A DNA stretch of 64,000 bases, taken from contig CAWGEA010000003.1 in the NCBI GenBank assembly GCA_963821495.1, positions 2,108,001-2,172,000 on the forward strand, given 5' to 3'. Source of the DNA: AC-32 sp963821495. Lineage in GTDB: Bacteria; Actinomycetota; Thermoleophilia; Gaiellales; Gaiellaceae. Of this stretch, positions 24,486 through 34,089 are shown piece after piece. The translations under genes were made by a program, and so were the position numbers. Every line of letters starts with the position of its first letter. The first letter of the stretch is position 1. The notes under the pieces were generated by a model. The model did no database searches. It was given only the letters and a program-made list of their open reading frames with translations, and had not been told where the DNA came from.

Positions 24486-25931
24486 CTAATTGCAGAGGTT
24501 TTGTCCGCTCATCTGTAAGGGTTTCGTGAGGCCGAGGTAAGCAAGAGCGGTCGGGACGAGGTCGCTCAGCTCGCCGCCCTCGCGGAGGGTCGTCTGCCGG
24601 TCGGTGACTATCAACGGCACGGGATTCGAGGTGTGCGCGGTAAAGGGGCTCGTTCCGTCGGGCTCGAGCATCTGCTCGGCGTTGCCGTGGTCGGCCGTGA
24701 TCAGGGAGACGCCGCCGAGCCGCTCCACGGTCTCGACGACGCGGCCGAGGCACGCGTCGGTCGTCTCGACCGCCTGCACGACAGCCGGGATCACTCCGCT
24801 GTGGCCGACCATGTCGGGGTTCGCGAAGTTGACGACGGCGAAGGCGTAGCCGCCGCCCTCGAGCTCCGCGCAGAAGCGCGATGCCACCTCATCTGCCGAC
24901 ATCTCCGGCTTCTTGTCGTAGGTGCCGACCTCGCGCGGGCTGGGCACGAGCAGACGCGTCTCCCCCTCCCACTCCTGCTCGCGGCCGCCGTTGAAGAAGT
25001 AGGTCACGTGCGCGTACTTCTCGGTCTCGGCCGCGTGGAGCTGGCGCAGACCGGTCTGCGCGAGCACCTCGGCGATCGTCTGCTCGACCTGCTGCTCGCC
25101 GAAGACGACCGCCGTGTTCAGCTGGTCGCTGTAGCGCGTCATCGTGGTGACGTCGAAGCCTGCGTCGAGCAAGAGCTTCGTCAGCTGCCGCGCGCGATCC
25201 GGCCGGAAGTTGAAGAAGATCGCGGCGTCGCCGGGCTTCAGCCTCGGCCTCCCGTCGAGCACGACCGGCTCGATGAACTCGTCGGTCACTCCGCGCGCGT
25301 AGCTCGCCTCGACCGCCGTAACCGGGTCGTCGTCATGCTCGCCCTCGCCCTCGACGATCGCGTCGAAGGCGCGCTGCGTCCGCTCCCAGCGCTGGTCGCG
25401 ATCCATCGCCCAGTAGCGGCCGGCGACGGTCGCGATCCGGTCGGCGGGCAGCTCGGCCAGGTCGTGTGCGGCCGAAGTCGGGGAGACGTCGCGGCCGTCG
25501 GTGAAGGCGTGGATCCATGTGCGCTCCGGGGCGAACCGGAGCAGCGCCTGCAGGTGGTCGATGTGGGAGTGGACACCGCCGTGCGAGACCAGGCCGAGCA
25601 GGTGGACGTCGCCGCCCCTGTCGAAGGCGGCCTTCAGCACCGGGTTCTCGAAGAACGAGCCGTCGGCGATCGCCCGGTTGATCCGCTGCAGGTCCTGGTC
25701 GAGCACGCGGCCCGAGCCGATCGTCAGGTGGCCGACCTCGGAGTTGCCCATCTGGCCCGGCGGCAATCCGACCGCCTCGCCGGAGGCCTTGATCGTCGTG
25801 TGCGGGTACTCGCGCCAGAGCCGGTCCAAGACGGGCGTGTCCGCCAGCTCGACGGCGTTCCCGGGGCCGGCCGGCGCGCAGCCCCAGCCGTCGAGGATCA
25901 CGAGGACGACTAGGTCGCGGCGGCCCGGCAA
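24486..25931 (-). CDS. gpmI: 2,3-bisphosphoglycerate-independent phosphoglycerate mutase
   Basis: About 481 residues of the binuclear-Mn phosphatase-like mutase that interconverts 3- and 2-phosphoglycerate. Seen: VILDGWGCAP, MGNSEVGHLTIGSGR with the phospho-serine, GLVSHGGVHSHIDHL, FTDGRDVSPTSA, FFNFRPDRARQL, NFANPDMVGHSG, ITADHGNAEQM and TSPFTAHTSNPVPLIV. The TTG at 25931 has GAGG upstream and overlaps tpiA by 22 nt; GTG 25901 is the alternative and would leave only a short leader before ILDGWG. It is the last gene of gap-pgk-tpiA-gpmI. Confidence 0.94.
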   Translation of the reverse strand: MPGRRDLVVLVILDGWGCAPAGPGNAVELADTPVLDRLWREYPHTTIKASGEAVGLPPGQMGNSEVGHLTIGSGRVLDQDLQRINRAIADGSFFENPVLKAAFDRGGDVHLLGLVSHGGVHSHIDHLQALLRFAPERTWIHAFTDGRDVSPTSAAHDLAELPADRIATVAGRYWAMDRDQRWERTQRAFDAIVEGEGEHDDDPVTAVEASYARGVTDEFIEPVVLDGRPRLKPGDAAIFFNFRPDRARQLTKLLLDAGFDVTTMTRYSDQLNTAVVFGEQQVEQTIAEVLAQTGLRQLHAAETEKYAHVTYFFNGGREQEWEGETRLLVPSPREVGTYDKKPEMSADEVASRFCAELEGGGYAFAVVNFANPDMVGHSGVIPAVVQAVETTDACLGRVVETVERLGGVSLITADHGNAEQMLEPDGTSPFTAHTSNPVPLIVTDRQTTLREGGELSDLVPTALAYLGLTKPLQMSGQNLCN

Positions 25932-26602
25932 ATCGCCTCGAACGACTCGACCTCGAGCGACGCGCCGCCCACGAGCGCACCGTCCACGCCCTCCTGCGAG
26001 AGCAGCTCCGCCGCGTTGTCCGGCTTGACCGAACCGCCGTAGAGCACCGGCACGTCGAGCAGGCCCTTGATGAACGCGTGTGCCTCCCGGGCCTGCTCGG
26101 AGCTCGCGGTCTTGCCGGTGCCGATCGCCCAGACGGGCTCGTACGCGACCACCAGGCGCTCGTGCTCCCCGACCGCGTCGGCCACCGCCTCGACCTGGAC
26201 GCGCAGCACGAGCTCCATCTGGCCGGACTCGCGCTCCTCCAGCGACTCGCCGACGCACGCGACCACGCGCAGGCCCTGCTCGAGCGCGGCAACGGTCCGG
26301 CGCGCGACGGTCTCGTCGGTCTCGCCGAAGTACTGCCGCCGCTCGGAGTGCCCGACGATCGCGCCGGTCACGCCGAGCTCCTCCAGCATCGGCGCCGAGA
26401 CCTCGCCCGTGTAGGCACCCTCGCCGGCCCAGTGGACGTTCTGCGCGAAGACGGTGTGGCCGCTCTCGACCGCCGCGGCCAGGGACGCGAACGGCGGGCA
26501 GAGCACGGCCTCCACGCCTTCGGGCGCGCTGAACGCCTCGCAGAACTCCCGCGTCTCGCGCGGGCCTTTGAACATCTTCCAGTTGCCGGCGATCAGCTTC
26601 AT
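25910..26602 (-). CDS. tpiA: Triose-phosphate isomerase
   Basis: A 230-residue TIM barrel interconverting DHAP and glyceraldehyde-3-phosphate. Motifs: MKLIAGNWKMFK with the substrate lysine, GAIVGHSERRQYFGE with the catalytic histidine, VAYEPVWAIGTGKTAS with the catalytic glutamate, and VPVLYGGSVKPDN and GALVGGASLE at the phosphate site. It is slightly shorter than the usual 250. Its ATG overlaps the pgk stop by 4 nt (ATGA), so translation is probably coupled. Confidence 0.96.
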   Translation of the reverse strand: MKLIAGNWKMFKGPRETREFCEAFSAPEGVEAVLCPPFASLAAAVESGHTVFAQNVHWAGEGAYTGEVSAPMLEELGVTGAIVGHSERRQYFGETDETVARRTVAALEQGLRVVACVGESLEERESGQMELVLRVQVEAVADAVGEHERLVVAYEPVWAIGTGKTASSEQAREAHAFIKGLLDVPVLYGGSVKPDNAAELLSQEGVDGALVGGASLEVESFEAICRAAAT

Positions 26603-27645
26603 GCGTCCGGGATCACTGCCACGCCGGGAAGCTCCTTGCCCTCGAGCAGCTCTAGGGCGGCGCCACCGCCGGTCGAGGCCCACGAGACGCGGTCGAGCAG
26701 GGAGAGCTCGTTGAGCGCGCGGATCGAGTCGGCGCCGCCGACCACCGAGAACGCGTCCGCCTGCGCCACGGCCTCGGCCACGGCTTTCGTCCCCTCGGCG
26801 AAGGCCGGCCACTCGAAGACGCCCATCGGCCCGTTCCAGAAGATCGTCTTCGCCTTGCCGAGCTCGGCTGCGAAGTGCCTGCGTGTCTCCGGGCCGATGT
26901 CCAGCCCGAGCCAGCCCTCCGGCAGCGCGTCGTAGGGCACGACCTGCGCCTCCGCGTCCTCCTCGAAGGCCGAGGCGGCGACGACGTCGGAGGGAAGCTC
27001 GACCGGGAAGCCGAGCGGGCTCCCCGCGCGCAGCTCCTCGGCCATCTTGCCGCCGACGAGCACGGTGTCGGCCTTGCCGCCGAGGTTGCGCAGCACGCCG
27101 AGCTTGTCGTCGACCTTCGCGCCGCCCGAGACGAGCACGAACGGCCGCTCGACCTCGCCGAGCAGCTTGCCCAGCTGCTCAAGCTCCTTCTCCAGCAGCA
27201 GCCCCGCGTAGGCGGGGAGCAGCTCGGCGACGCCGACCGTCGAGGCGTGCGCGCGGTGCACCGAACCGAAGGCGTCCTGGACGAACAGCTCGTAGTCGTC
27301 CGCGAGCCGCTGAGCGAACTCCGGGTCGTTCTTCGTCTCGCCGGGGTCGAAGCGTGTGTTCTCGAGCACGTCGATCCGCTCGTCGGGAAGGAGCTCCCGC
27401 AGCCGCCTCGCGACGGGCGTCATCGCGAACGCCGGATCCGGCCCCTTCGGGCGTCCGAGGTGCGAGCAGACGGCGACCTCCTTGGCATCGTGCTCGAGCA
27501 GGTAGCGGAGCGTCGGCAACGAGGCCTCGATTCGCGTGTCGTCGGCGACGCGCCCGGCGTCCAGCGGTACGTTGAGGTCTGCGCGCACGAGCACGCGCTT
27601 GCCGTCGACGTCGGCCTCCCGAACCGAGCGCGGCTTACGCACCAA
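26599..27645 (-). CDS. pgk: Phosphoglycerate kinase
   Basis: A 348-residue PGK transferring phosphate between 1,3-bisphosphoglycerate and ADP. Seen: KRVLVRADLNVPLDAGRVAD, AVCSHLGRPKGPD, VLENTRFDPGETKND, PFVLVSGGAKVDDKLGVLRN, KTIFWNGPMGVFEWPAF and SWASTGGGAALELLEGK. It is about 40 residues shorter than typical bacterial PGK, with loops trimmed, but all catalytic blocks are present. Its start overlaps the gap stop by 11 nt and its stop overlaps the tpiA start. Confidence 0.96.
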   Translation of the reverse strand: MVRKPRSVREADVDGKRVLVRADLNVPLDAGRVADDTRIEASLPTLRYLLEHDAKEVAVCSHLGRPKGPDPAFAMTPVARRLRELLPDERIDVLENTRFDPGETKNDPEFAQRLADDYELFVQDAFGSVHRAHASTVGVAELLPAYAGLLLEKELEQLGKLLGEVERPFVLVSGGAKVDDKLGVLRNLGGKADTVLVGGKMAEELRAGSPLGFPVELPSDVVAASAFEEDAEAQVVPYDALPEGWLGLDIGPETRRHFAAELGKAKTIFWNGPMGVFEWPAFAEGTKAVAEAVAQADAFSVVGGADSIRALNELSLLDRVSWASTGGGAALELLEGKELPGVAVIPDA

Positions 27646-28660
27646 CTGCTGCCGGCAGCGTCGCGCCCACCTTCGCCACCAGGTCGACGAGGCGGCACGA
27701 GTAGCCCCACTCGTTGTCGTACCAGCCGAACACCTTGACCTGGTTCCCGCTCGCCATCGTCAGCTCGCTGTCGAAGATCGACGAGTACGACGAGTGCTGG
27801 ATGTCGGTCGAGACGAGCGGCTCGTCCGAGTAGCGGAGGATCCCCTCGAACGCGCCCGTGTCGGCCCTGGAGCGGAAGAGCTCGTTGACCTCGTCCTTGC
27901 TCGTCTCGCGGCCGACGCGGCAGACCAGGTCGACGATCGAGCCCGTCGGCACCGGCGCGCGCATCGACATCCCGTCGACCTTGCCCTGTAGGTCGGGCAT
28001 CACGAGGCCGATCGCCCGCGCGGCGCCGGTCGAGGTCGGGATCAGGTTGATCGCCGCCGCCCGGGCCCGGCGCAGGTCCTTGTGCGGGAGGTCCAGGATC
28101 CGCTGGTCGTTCGTGTACGCATGGATGGTGGTCATGAAGCCCTGCTCGATCGTGAGCTCGTCGTGCAGGACCTTCGCGAGCGGCGCCACGCAGTTCGTGG
28201 TGCAGGAGGCGTTCGAGATCACGTCGTGAGCTTCGGGGTCGTAGTCGCCGTCGTTGACGCCGAGCACGATCGTGACGTCCGGCCCCTTGGCCGGGGCGGA
28301 GATGATCACCTTCTTCGCGCCGCCCTCGAGGTGCTTGGCGGCGCTGTCGCGGTCGGCGAAGAAGCCGGTCGACTCGATCACGACGTCGACGCCGAGGTCG
28401 CCCCACGGCAGGCTGCCGGGGTCGCGCTCGGCGAGCAGCTTGATTTCCTGGCCCTCGACGGTGATCGAGCCGTCGCCGTGGGACACGTCGCGGCCGAGCG
28501 GGCCGAGCACGGAGTCGTACTTGAGCAGGTGCGCCATCGTCGCGGCGTCGCCGAGGTCGTTCGCGGCCACGACCTCGAAGTCTCCTCCGCGCTGCAGGTG
28601 CGCCCGGAAGAAGTTCCGTCCAATCCGCCCGAACCCGTTGATTCCAACCCGAATAGCCAC
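27635..28660 (-). CDS. gap: Glyceraldehyde-3-phosphate dehydrogenase
   Basis: A 341-residue GAPDH, first gene of the glycolytic operon. Seen: VGINGFGRIGRNFFRAHL (NAD-binding), VIESTGFFADRD, SNASCTTNCVAPLAKVL with the catalytic cysteine, and FGWYDNEWGYSCRLVDLV. After NGFGRIGRN the cofactor-binding ANDLGDA suggests NAD specificity. The promoter should lie in the 75 nt between it and the divergent GNAT gene. The operon is gap-pgk-tpiA-gpmI. Confidence 0.96.
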   Translation of the reverse strand: MAIRVGINGFGRIGRNFFRAHLQRGGDFEVVAANDLGDAATMAHLLKYDSVLGPLGRDVSHGDGSITVEGQEIKLLAERDPGSLPWGDLGVDVVIESTGFFADRDSAAKHLEGGAKKVIISAPAKGPDVTIVLGVNDGDYDPEAHDVISNASCTTNCVAPLAKVLHDELTIEQGFMTTIHAYTNDQRILDLPHKDLRRARAAAINLIPTSTGAARAIGLVMPDLQGKVDGMSMRAPVPTGSIVDLVCRVGRETSKDEVNELFRSRADTGAFEGILRYSDEPLVSTDIQHSSYSSIFDSELTMASGNQVKVFGWYDNEWGYSCRLVDLVAKVGATLPAAVGA

Positions 28661-28735
28661 TGAAGCCTCCCCGTTGCTTTCGCGTCGAGTCTAACCGCCC
28701 CGCCCCGGTGTCACGCGTACCCTGGCCGGCGTGCG

Positions 28736-29215
28736 ATGGTCGATGTGAGGCGGCTGACGGACGACGACCGCAGCTGGGCGCACGAGGTCGAGCGTGACAG
28801 CTGGGGCGACCCCGTGGTCGCGCGGCGCGGCGAACTCGTCGACCCGAGAGCGCTGCCCGGCTTCGTCGCGGTCGTGGAGGGCGAGCGGGCCGGCCTCGTC
28901 ACGTACGCGGTGCGGGGAGACGAGTGCGAGGTGGTGACGATCCGCAGCCTCCGCGAGGGTATCGGCGTCGGCCGCGCGCTGCTCGACGCCGTGCGCGAGG
29001 CTGCCGCGGCAGCGGGCTGCCGCCGCCTCTGGCTCGTGACGACCAACAACAACGTGCGCGCGCTCGAGGTCTTCCAGCGCTGGGGGCTCGACATCGTGGT
29101 CTTCCGCAGAGATGCGGTCACGGACGCGAGACGAACGCTGAAACCAGCCATCGCGGAACGAGACGCGAACGGCATCCCGATCCGGCACGAGCTGGAGCTG
29201 GAACTGCAGCTCTGA
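28736..29215 (+). CDS. GNAT-family N-acetyltransferase
   Basis: A 159-residue single-domain GNAT protein. The acetyl-CoA-binding signature is visible as EVVTIRSLREGIGVGRALLD, followed by LWLVTTNNNVRALEVFQRWG with the usual C-terminal beta-bulge. The acceptor substrate cannot be read from the sequence. It diverges from gap and is convergent with whiA across the 308-nt hairpin-rich gap at 29216-29523. Confidence 0.88.
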   Translation: MVDVRRLTDDDRSWAHEVERDSWGDPVVARRGELVDPRALPGFVAVVEGERAGLVTYAVRGDECEVVTIRSLREGIGVGRALLDAVREAAAAAGCRRLWLVTTNNNVRALEVFQRWGLDIVVFRRDAVTDARRTLKPAIAERDANGIPIRHELELELQL

Positions 29216-29523
29216 GGAAAGCCGGCGGGCCGCCTTGGCGGGCCGCCTTGTCAGCGCTTGCGCTGACGAGATTAGAGCGCGTGCGGGCTTCGCCCGTACG
29301 CGCGTCTTCAGCCCGACCGGCCCGCCCCTGGCCGGAGGCCAGGGGCGGGCCGGAGGGGAAGCTCCGAGGACGACCTCCCCCTCCGCATTGTCGCGCTCCG
29401 GACCTTGGCGACGGACGGGGTCTGAATCCATCGCCGGACGAGCGCGAACCCGCCTCGCGAAAGTATTACGCAAGGCGCGCAGGAAAAGCCACGCCGTTTG
29501 CAACTCAGAAAATAGAGCTTCTG
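29216..29523. other. Gene-free stretch between convergent GNAT and whiA genes
   Basis: The first half holds a tandem repeat (GGGCCGCCTTG twice, about 29227-29250) and three successive stem-loops (see 29250-29353). The second half (29354-29523) is less GC-rich toward whiA, with an A-rich patch (AGAAAATAGA) close to the whiA stop. I see no coding frame and no tRNA in it. Confidence 0.6.
29250..29353. terminator. Cluster of three stem-loops, probable bidirectional terminator
   Basis: Stem 1 is 29250-29267 (GTCAGCGC/GCGCTGAC, 2-nt loop). Stem 2 is 29277-29303 (12 bp with one G-T pair, 2-nt loop). Stem 3 is 29317-29353, a perfect 17-bp stem with the three-base loop GGA. They lie between the ends of two convergent genes. 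No long T tract follows, so if they terminate transcription it is by structure alone. Confidence 0.65.
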
Positions 29524-30444
29524 CTACCGCTTGCTCAGCCGCACGAGTGCGCGGAGACGGCGGTGCGCAGCGGATTTGCTCGCAGGCGGGTCGCACTTCG
29601 CCGCGAGCTCCCGCAGCGAGAGCGACGGGTGCTTCAGGCGCAGCTCGGCGAGCTCGCGCAGCGGCGGCGAGAGCTCCTCCAGCCGCCCTCCGCGCTCCAG
29701 GCGCCGCACCGCCTCGAGTTGCGTCCGGGCGGCGCCGACTGCGCGGACGACGTTCGCGTGGTCGGCGTTCGCGAGCCGGTTCGCACGAGACCTCGTGGCG
29801 CCCAGGACGGCACGTTCCTGGAGCGCGAGCGCCGCCTCGCTCGCCCCGGCCGCCGCGAGGACGCCTGCGATGCGGTCGATCCCCTTCGCGTACGCGAGCG
29901 CGTGGTCCCCGCGCTCCGCCACCCGCAGCTCGCCGCCCTCCGAGGCCGCCGCGGCCGCGACCGCCTGTGCGCCCTCGCGCGTCTCGCTGCGGACCTCGAG
30001 GTGCGGCGAGGGCGGCGGGCTGACCGAGCCCGAGGCGAGCAGCGCACCGCGGACGTAGGCCGAGCGGCAGCACGAGCGCGCGACGACGCGCTTCGGCGGC
30101 CGGTCGAGCGGGCGGGTGCGCGAGTCGACCACGCCCGCCCGCTGCAGCACGTCGAGCGCCGCCGGGCCGCCCTCGACGTGCAGCTGGTAGCGGGTCTCGC
30201 GGCCGAACGCGTGGCGCTGGTAGGTGCGGATCTCGGAGCGCACGCCGAACGCGCGCAGGAGCGTGAACGCCCGTCGCGCCGCGGCGGGGCTCGAGAGGTC
30301 GAGGTGCAGGCTCACCTCGCCGCGGCCGAGCAGGTGCAGCCGCCCCGCGTAGTGGAAGAGCGCCGAGAGCTCCGCCAGCCGGTCGCACTCGCGCGTGGGC
30401 GCGATCCCCGCGAGCTCGGCGCGGACGTCCTCAGAGAACGACAC
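29524..30444 (-). CDS. whiA: Sporulation/cell-division regulator WhiA
   Basis: A 306-residue WhiA. The N-terminal degenerate LAGLIDADG domain shows CDRLAELSALFHYAGRLHLL and SCCRSAYVRGALLASGSVSP. The C-terminal helix-turn-helix is RELAELRLKHPSLSLRELAA, then SKSAAHRRLRAL. WhiA binds DNA and RNA polymerase to control division and development genes in Actinomycetota. The GTG at 30444 is placed by VSFSEDVRAELAG, the conserved start, with GGAG seven bases upstream. It overlaps the upstream ogt gene by 14 nt. It is on the same strand as gap-pgk-tpiA-gpmI, as in the conserved Gram-positive order. Confidence 0.93.
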   Translation of the reverse strand: MSFSEDVRAELAGIAPTRECDRLAELSALFHYAGRLHLLGRGEVSLHLDLSSPAAARRAFTLLRAFGVRSEIRTYQRHAFGRETRYQLHVEGGPAALDVLQRAGVVDSRTRPLDRPPKRVVARSCCRSAYVRGALLASGSVSPPPSPHLEVRSETREGAQAVAAAAASEGGELRVAERGDHALAYAKGIDRIAGVLAAAGASEAALALQERAVLGATRSRANRLANADHANVVRAVGAARTQLEAVRRLERGGRLEELSPPLRELAELRLKHPSLSLRELAAKCDPPASKSAAHRRLRALVRLSKR

Positions 30445-30895
30445 CCTCGAGCTCCAGCAGTCGCCGTTTGTAGCCGAGACCGAGCGAGCCGTACGAGCCC
30501 AGCCCGCCGGCCGCCAGCACGCGGTGACAGGGGACGAGGAGGCCGAAGCGGTTCGCGGCGCAGACCGAGCCCACCGCCCGCTGTGCGTTCGGGTACCCCG
30601 CGAGCGCCGCGACCTCGCCGTAGGTCGCGGTCTCGCCGTAGGGGATCGAGCGCAGCGCCTCGACCGCCGCGCGCTGGAACGGCGTGCACCATTCGAGGTC
30701 GAGCTCGACGTCCTCGAACCGGTCGCGTCTCCCCCCGAAGTACGCGCGGATGCGCTCGGCAAGCGCGTTTCTCGCCTGCGGTACGTGATCCGAGCACGCG
30801 TAGCGTGGGAGCTCGTGCCACACGAGCACCCCGTCGGCGAACACCAGCTCACCGACGCCCCAGCCCTCCACCGCATAGGCGACCTGCTCGACCAT
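30431..30895 (-). CDS. ogt: Methylated-DNA-[protein]-cysteine S-methyltransferase
   Basis: A 154-residue suicide DNA-repair protein that transfers the methyl group of O6-methylguanine to its own cysteine. The active site is LLVPCHRVLAAGGLGSYG. Upstream are CTPFQRAAVEALRSIPYGET and TYGEVAALAGYPNAQRAVG, the DNA-binding helix-turn-helix. The ATG at 30895 is fixed by length and by MVEQVAYAVEGWGVGEL. It diverges from pruA by 24 nt, and its 3' end overlaps whiA by 14 nt. Confidence 0.94.
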   Translation of the reverse strand: MVEQVAYAVEGWGVGELVFADGVLVWHELPRYACSDHVPQARNALAERIRAYFGGRRDRFEDVELDLEWCTPFQRAAVEALRSIPYGETATYGEVAALAGYPNAQRAVGSVCAANRFGLLVPCHRVLAAGGLGSYGSLGLGYKRRLLELEGVVL

Positions 30896-30919
30896 CGCCC
30901 GAATCGTAGAATCCCGACC

Positions 30920-32590
<1,671 letters not shown>

Positions 32591-32666
32591 GAACTCATTC
32601 TCGAGGACGCCGCCTCGCGGCGTCCAGCGCGGCTCGCGGGCACAAGGCGTCAGTTCGGGACGAGTT

Positions 32667-34088
32667 CTGAAGCGCCCGCTCCTCGTTGCGCTCGCCGTCC
32701 TGCTCGTCGCTGTCTCGGCGGCCACCGCGGCGCGGATTCGTGGCACGCGTGGCCCCGACCGCCTGCAGGCGGTCAACGGAGCACGTGACGTCGTCACCTG
32801 CGGCCGCGGCCGCGACCTCGCCACCGTCGACGAGCTCGACCGCGTCGCCCGCGACTGCGAGGTGGTCACCCGCCGCACGTCGAGCGACCCGTTCCGGACC
32901 GGCGACAGCCAGCACGCGACCGAGGTGGAGCCGGACTCGTTCGCCTTCGGCAAGACGGTCGTCGCCGTCTTCCAGGTCGGGCGCATCTACGACGGCGGCG
33001 CGCACGCGATCGGCTTCTCCGTCTCGCGCGACAGCGGTCGGAGCTGGAAGCGCGGATTCCTGCGCGGGCTCGGACCGCGAGCGACCGACCCGTCGATCGC
33101 CCACGACCGCAAGCACGGAGTCTGGCTCGCCTCCTCGCTCGTCCTCCACGCGGGTGGCGGCTCGTCGCTGCGGATCAACCGCTCGCGAGACGGCCTTCGC
33201 TGGGGGCTGCCCGTGACGGCGGTCTCGGCCCCCGCGGACCTCGGGCAGGACAAGGAGTGGATCGCGTGCGACGGCTGGCGGCAGAGCCCGTTCTTCGGCC
33301 ACTGCTACCTGAGCTACAGCGACATCGTCGGCGAGCAGGTCGTGACGCAGACCTCCGCCGACGGCGGCCTCACGTGGTCGTCGCCGACGACGGCACCCGG
33401 CTTCCCGGGGCGCGCCTCGATCCGCGGAGCGTTCGCCCCGGGCGTCCAGCCGCTCTCGCTCCCGAGCGGGCGTGTCCTCGTCCCGTACTACGACGAGGGA
33501 AGGTTCTCGGTGCTCCGCTCCGACGACGGCGGCGCGGGCTGGACGGCGCAGCTCGGGATCGCGCCGGCCGACTACCGCAGCCACCGCGGCCTGCGGGCGG
33601 CACCGCTTCCGACGTCCGCGGTGAGCTCGGACGGCCGCGCCTACGTCGCGTGGGCCGACTGCTCCTTCCGCGCCGGCTGCCCCGCCAACGACATCGTCTA
33701 CACGTCCACCGCCGACGGCGTCGCCTGGCGCCCGGTCACGCGGATCCCGACCGGCGCCACCGATGCGGAGCTGCCGGGCCTCGACGCCGATCCGTCGCGG
33801 CCGGGTCGGCTCGCACTCGCCTACTACGTCTTTCACGGCTCGACGCTCGACGTCCGTTTCGTCTCCTCGTCGAGCGCCGGCGCGAGCTGGACACGGCCGC
33901 AGCTGCTGAACTCGCGACGCGTCCCGGTCGGCGGAATCGCGAGCACCTCGCAAGGCTCGATGGTCGGCGACTACATCTCGACCTCGTTCGCCGGCGGCCG
34001 CGCCGTGCCGGTGTTCGTGCTCGCCACCGCGCCGACCGGCTCCCGCCTGCACGAGGCGGCGTTCGCGACCTCGCTGCCCGTTCGCTGA
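32667..34088 (+). CDS. Secreted exo-sialidase-like (BNR) protein, probable CTG start
   Basis: The reading frame stays open upstream of the first GTG (32862) and encodes KRPLLVALAVLLVAVSAATA, a clear signal peptide. A short domain follows (GPDRLQAVNG, DVVTCGRGRDLATVDELDRV, ARDCEVV) with a cysteine pair. The main part is a six-bladed propeller with Asp-box/BNR repeats: SVSRDSGRSWKR, TSADGGLTWSS, RSDDGGAGWTAQ, TSTADGVAWRPV and SSSSAGASWTRP. No ATG, GTG or TTG lies in frame between the pruA end and the signal peptide, so CTG 32667 is the only start that preserves it (473 residues). Catalytic sialidase residues cannot be confirmed; it may be a carbohydrate-binding or hydrolytic propeller. Confidence 0.75.
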   Translation: MKRPLLVALAVLLVAVSAATAARIRGTRGPDRLQAVNGARDVVTCGRGRDLATVDELDRVARDCEVVTRRTSSDPFRTGDSQHATEVEPDSFAFGKTVVAVFQVGRIYDGGAHAIGFSVSRDSGRSWKRGFLRGLGPRATDPSIAHDRKHGVWLASSLVLHAGGGSSLRINRSRDGLRWGLPVTAVSAPADLGQDKEWIACDGWRQSPFFGHCYLSYSDIVGEQVVTQTSADGGLTWSSPTTAPGFPGRASIRGAFAPGVQPLSLPSGRVLVPYYDEGRFSVLRSDDGGAGWTAQLGIAPADYRSHRGLRAAPLPTSAVSSDGRAYVAWADCSFRAGCPANDIVYTSTADGVAWRPVTRIPTGATDAELPGLDADPSRPGRLALAYYVFHGSTLDVRFVSSSSAGASWTRPQLLNSRRVPVGGIASTSQGSMVGDYISTSFAGGRAVPVFVLATAPTGSRLHEAAFATSLPVR

Positions 34089-34089
34089 G

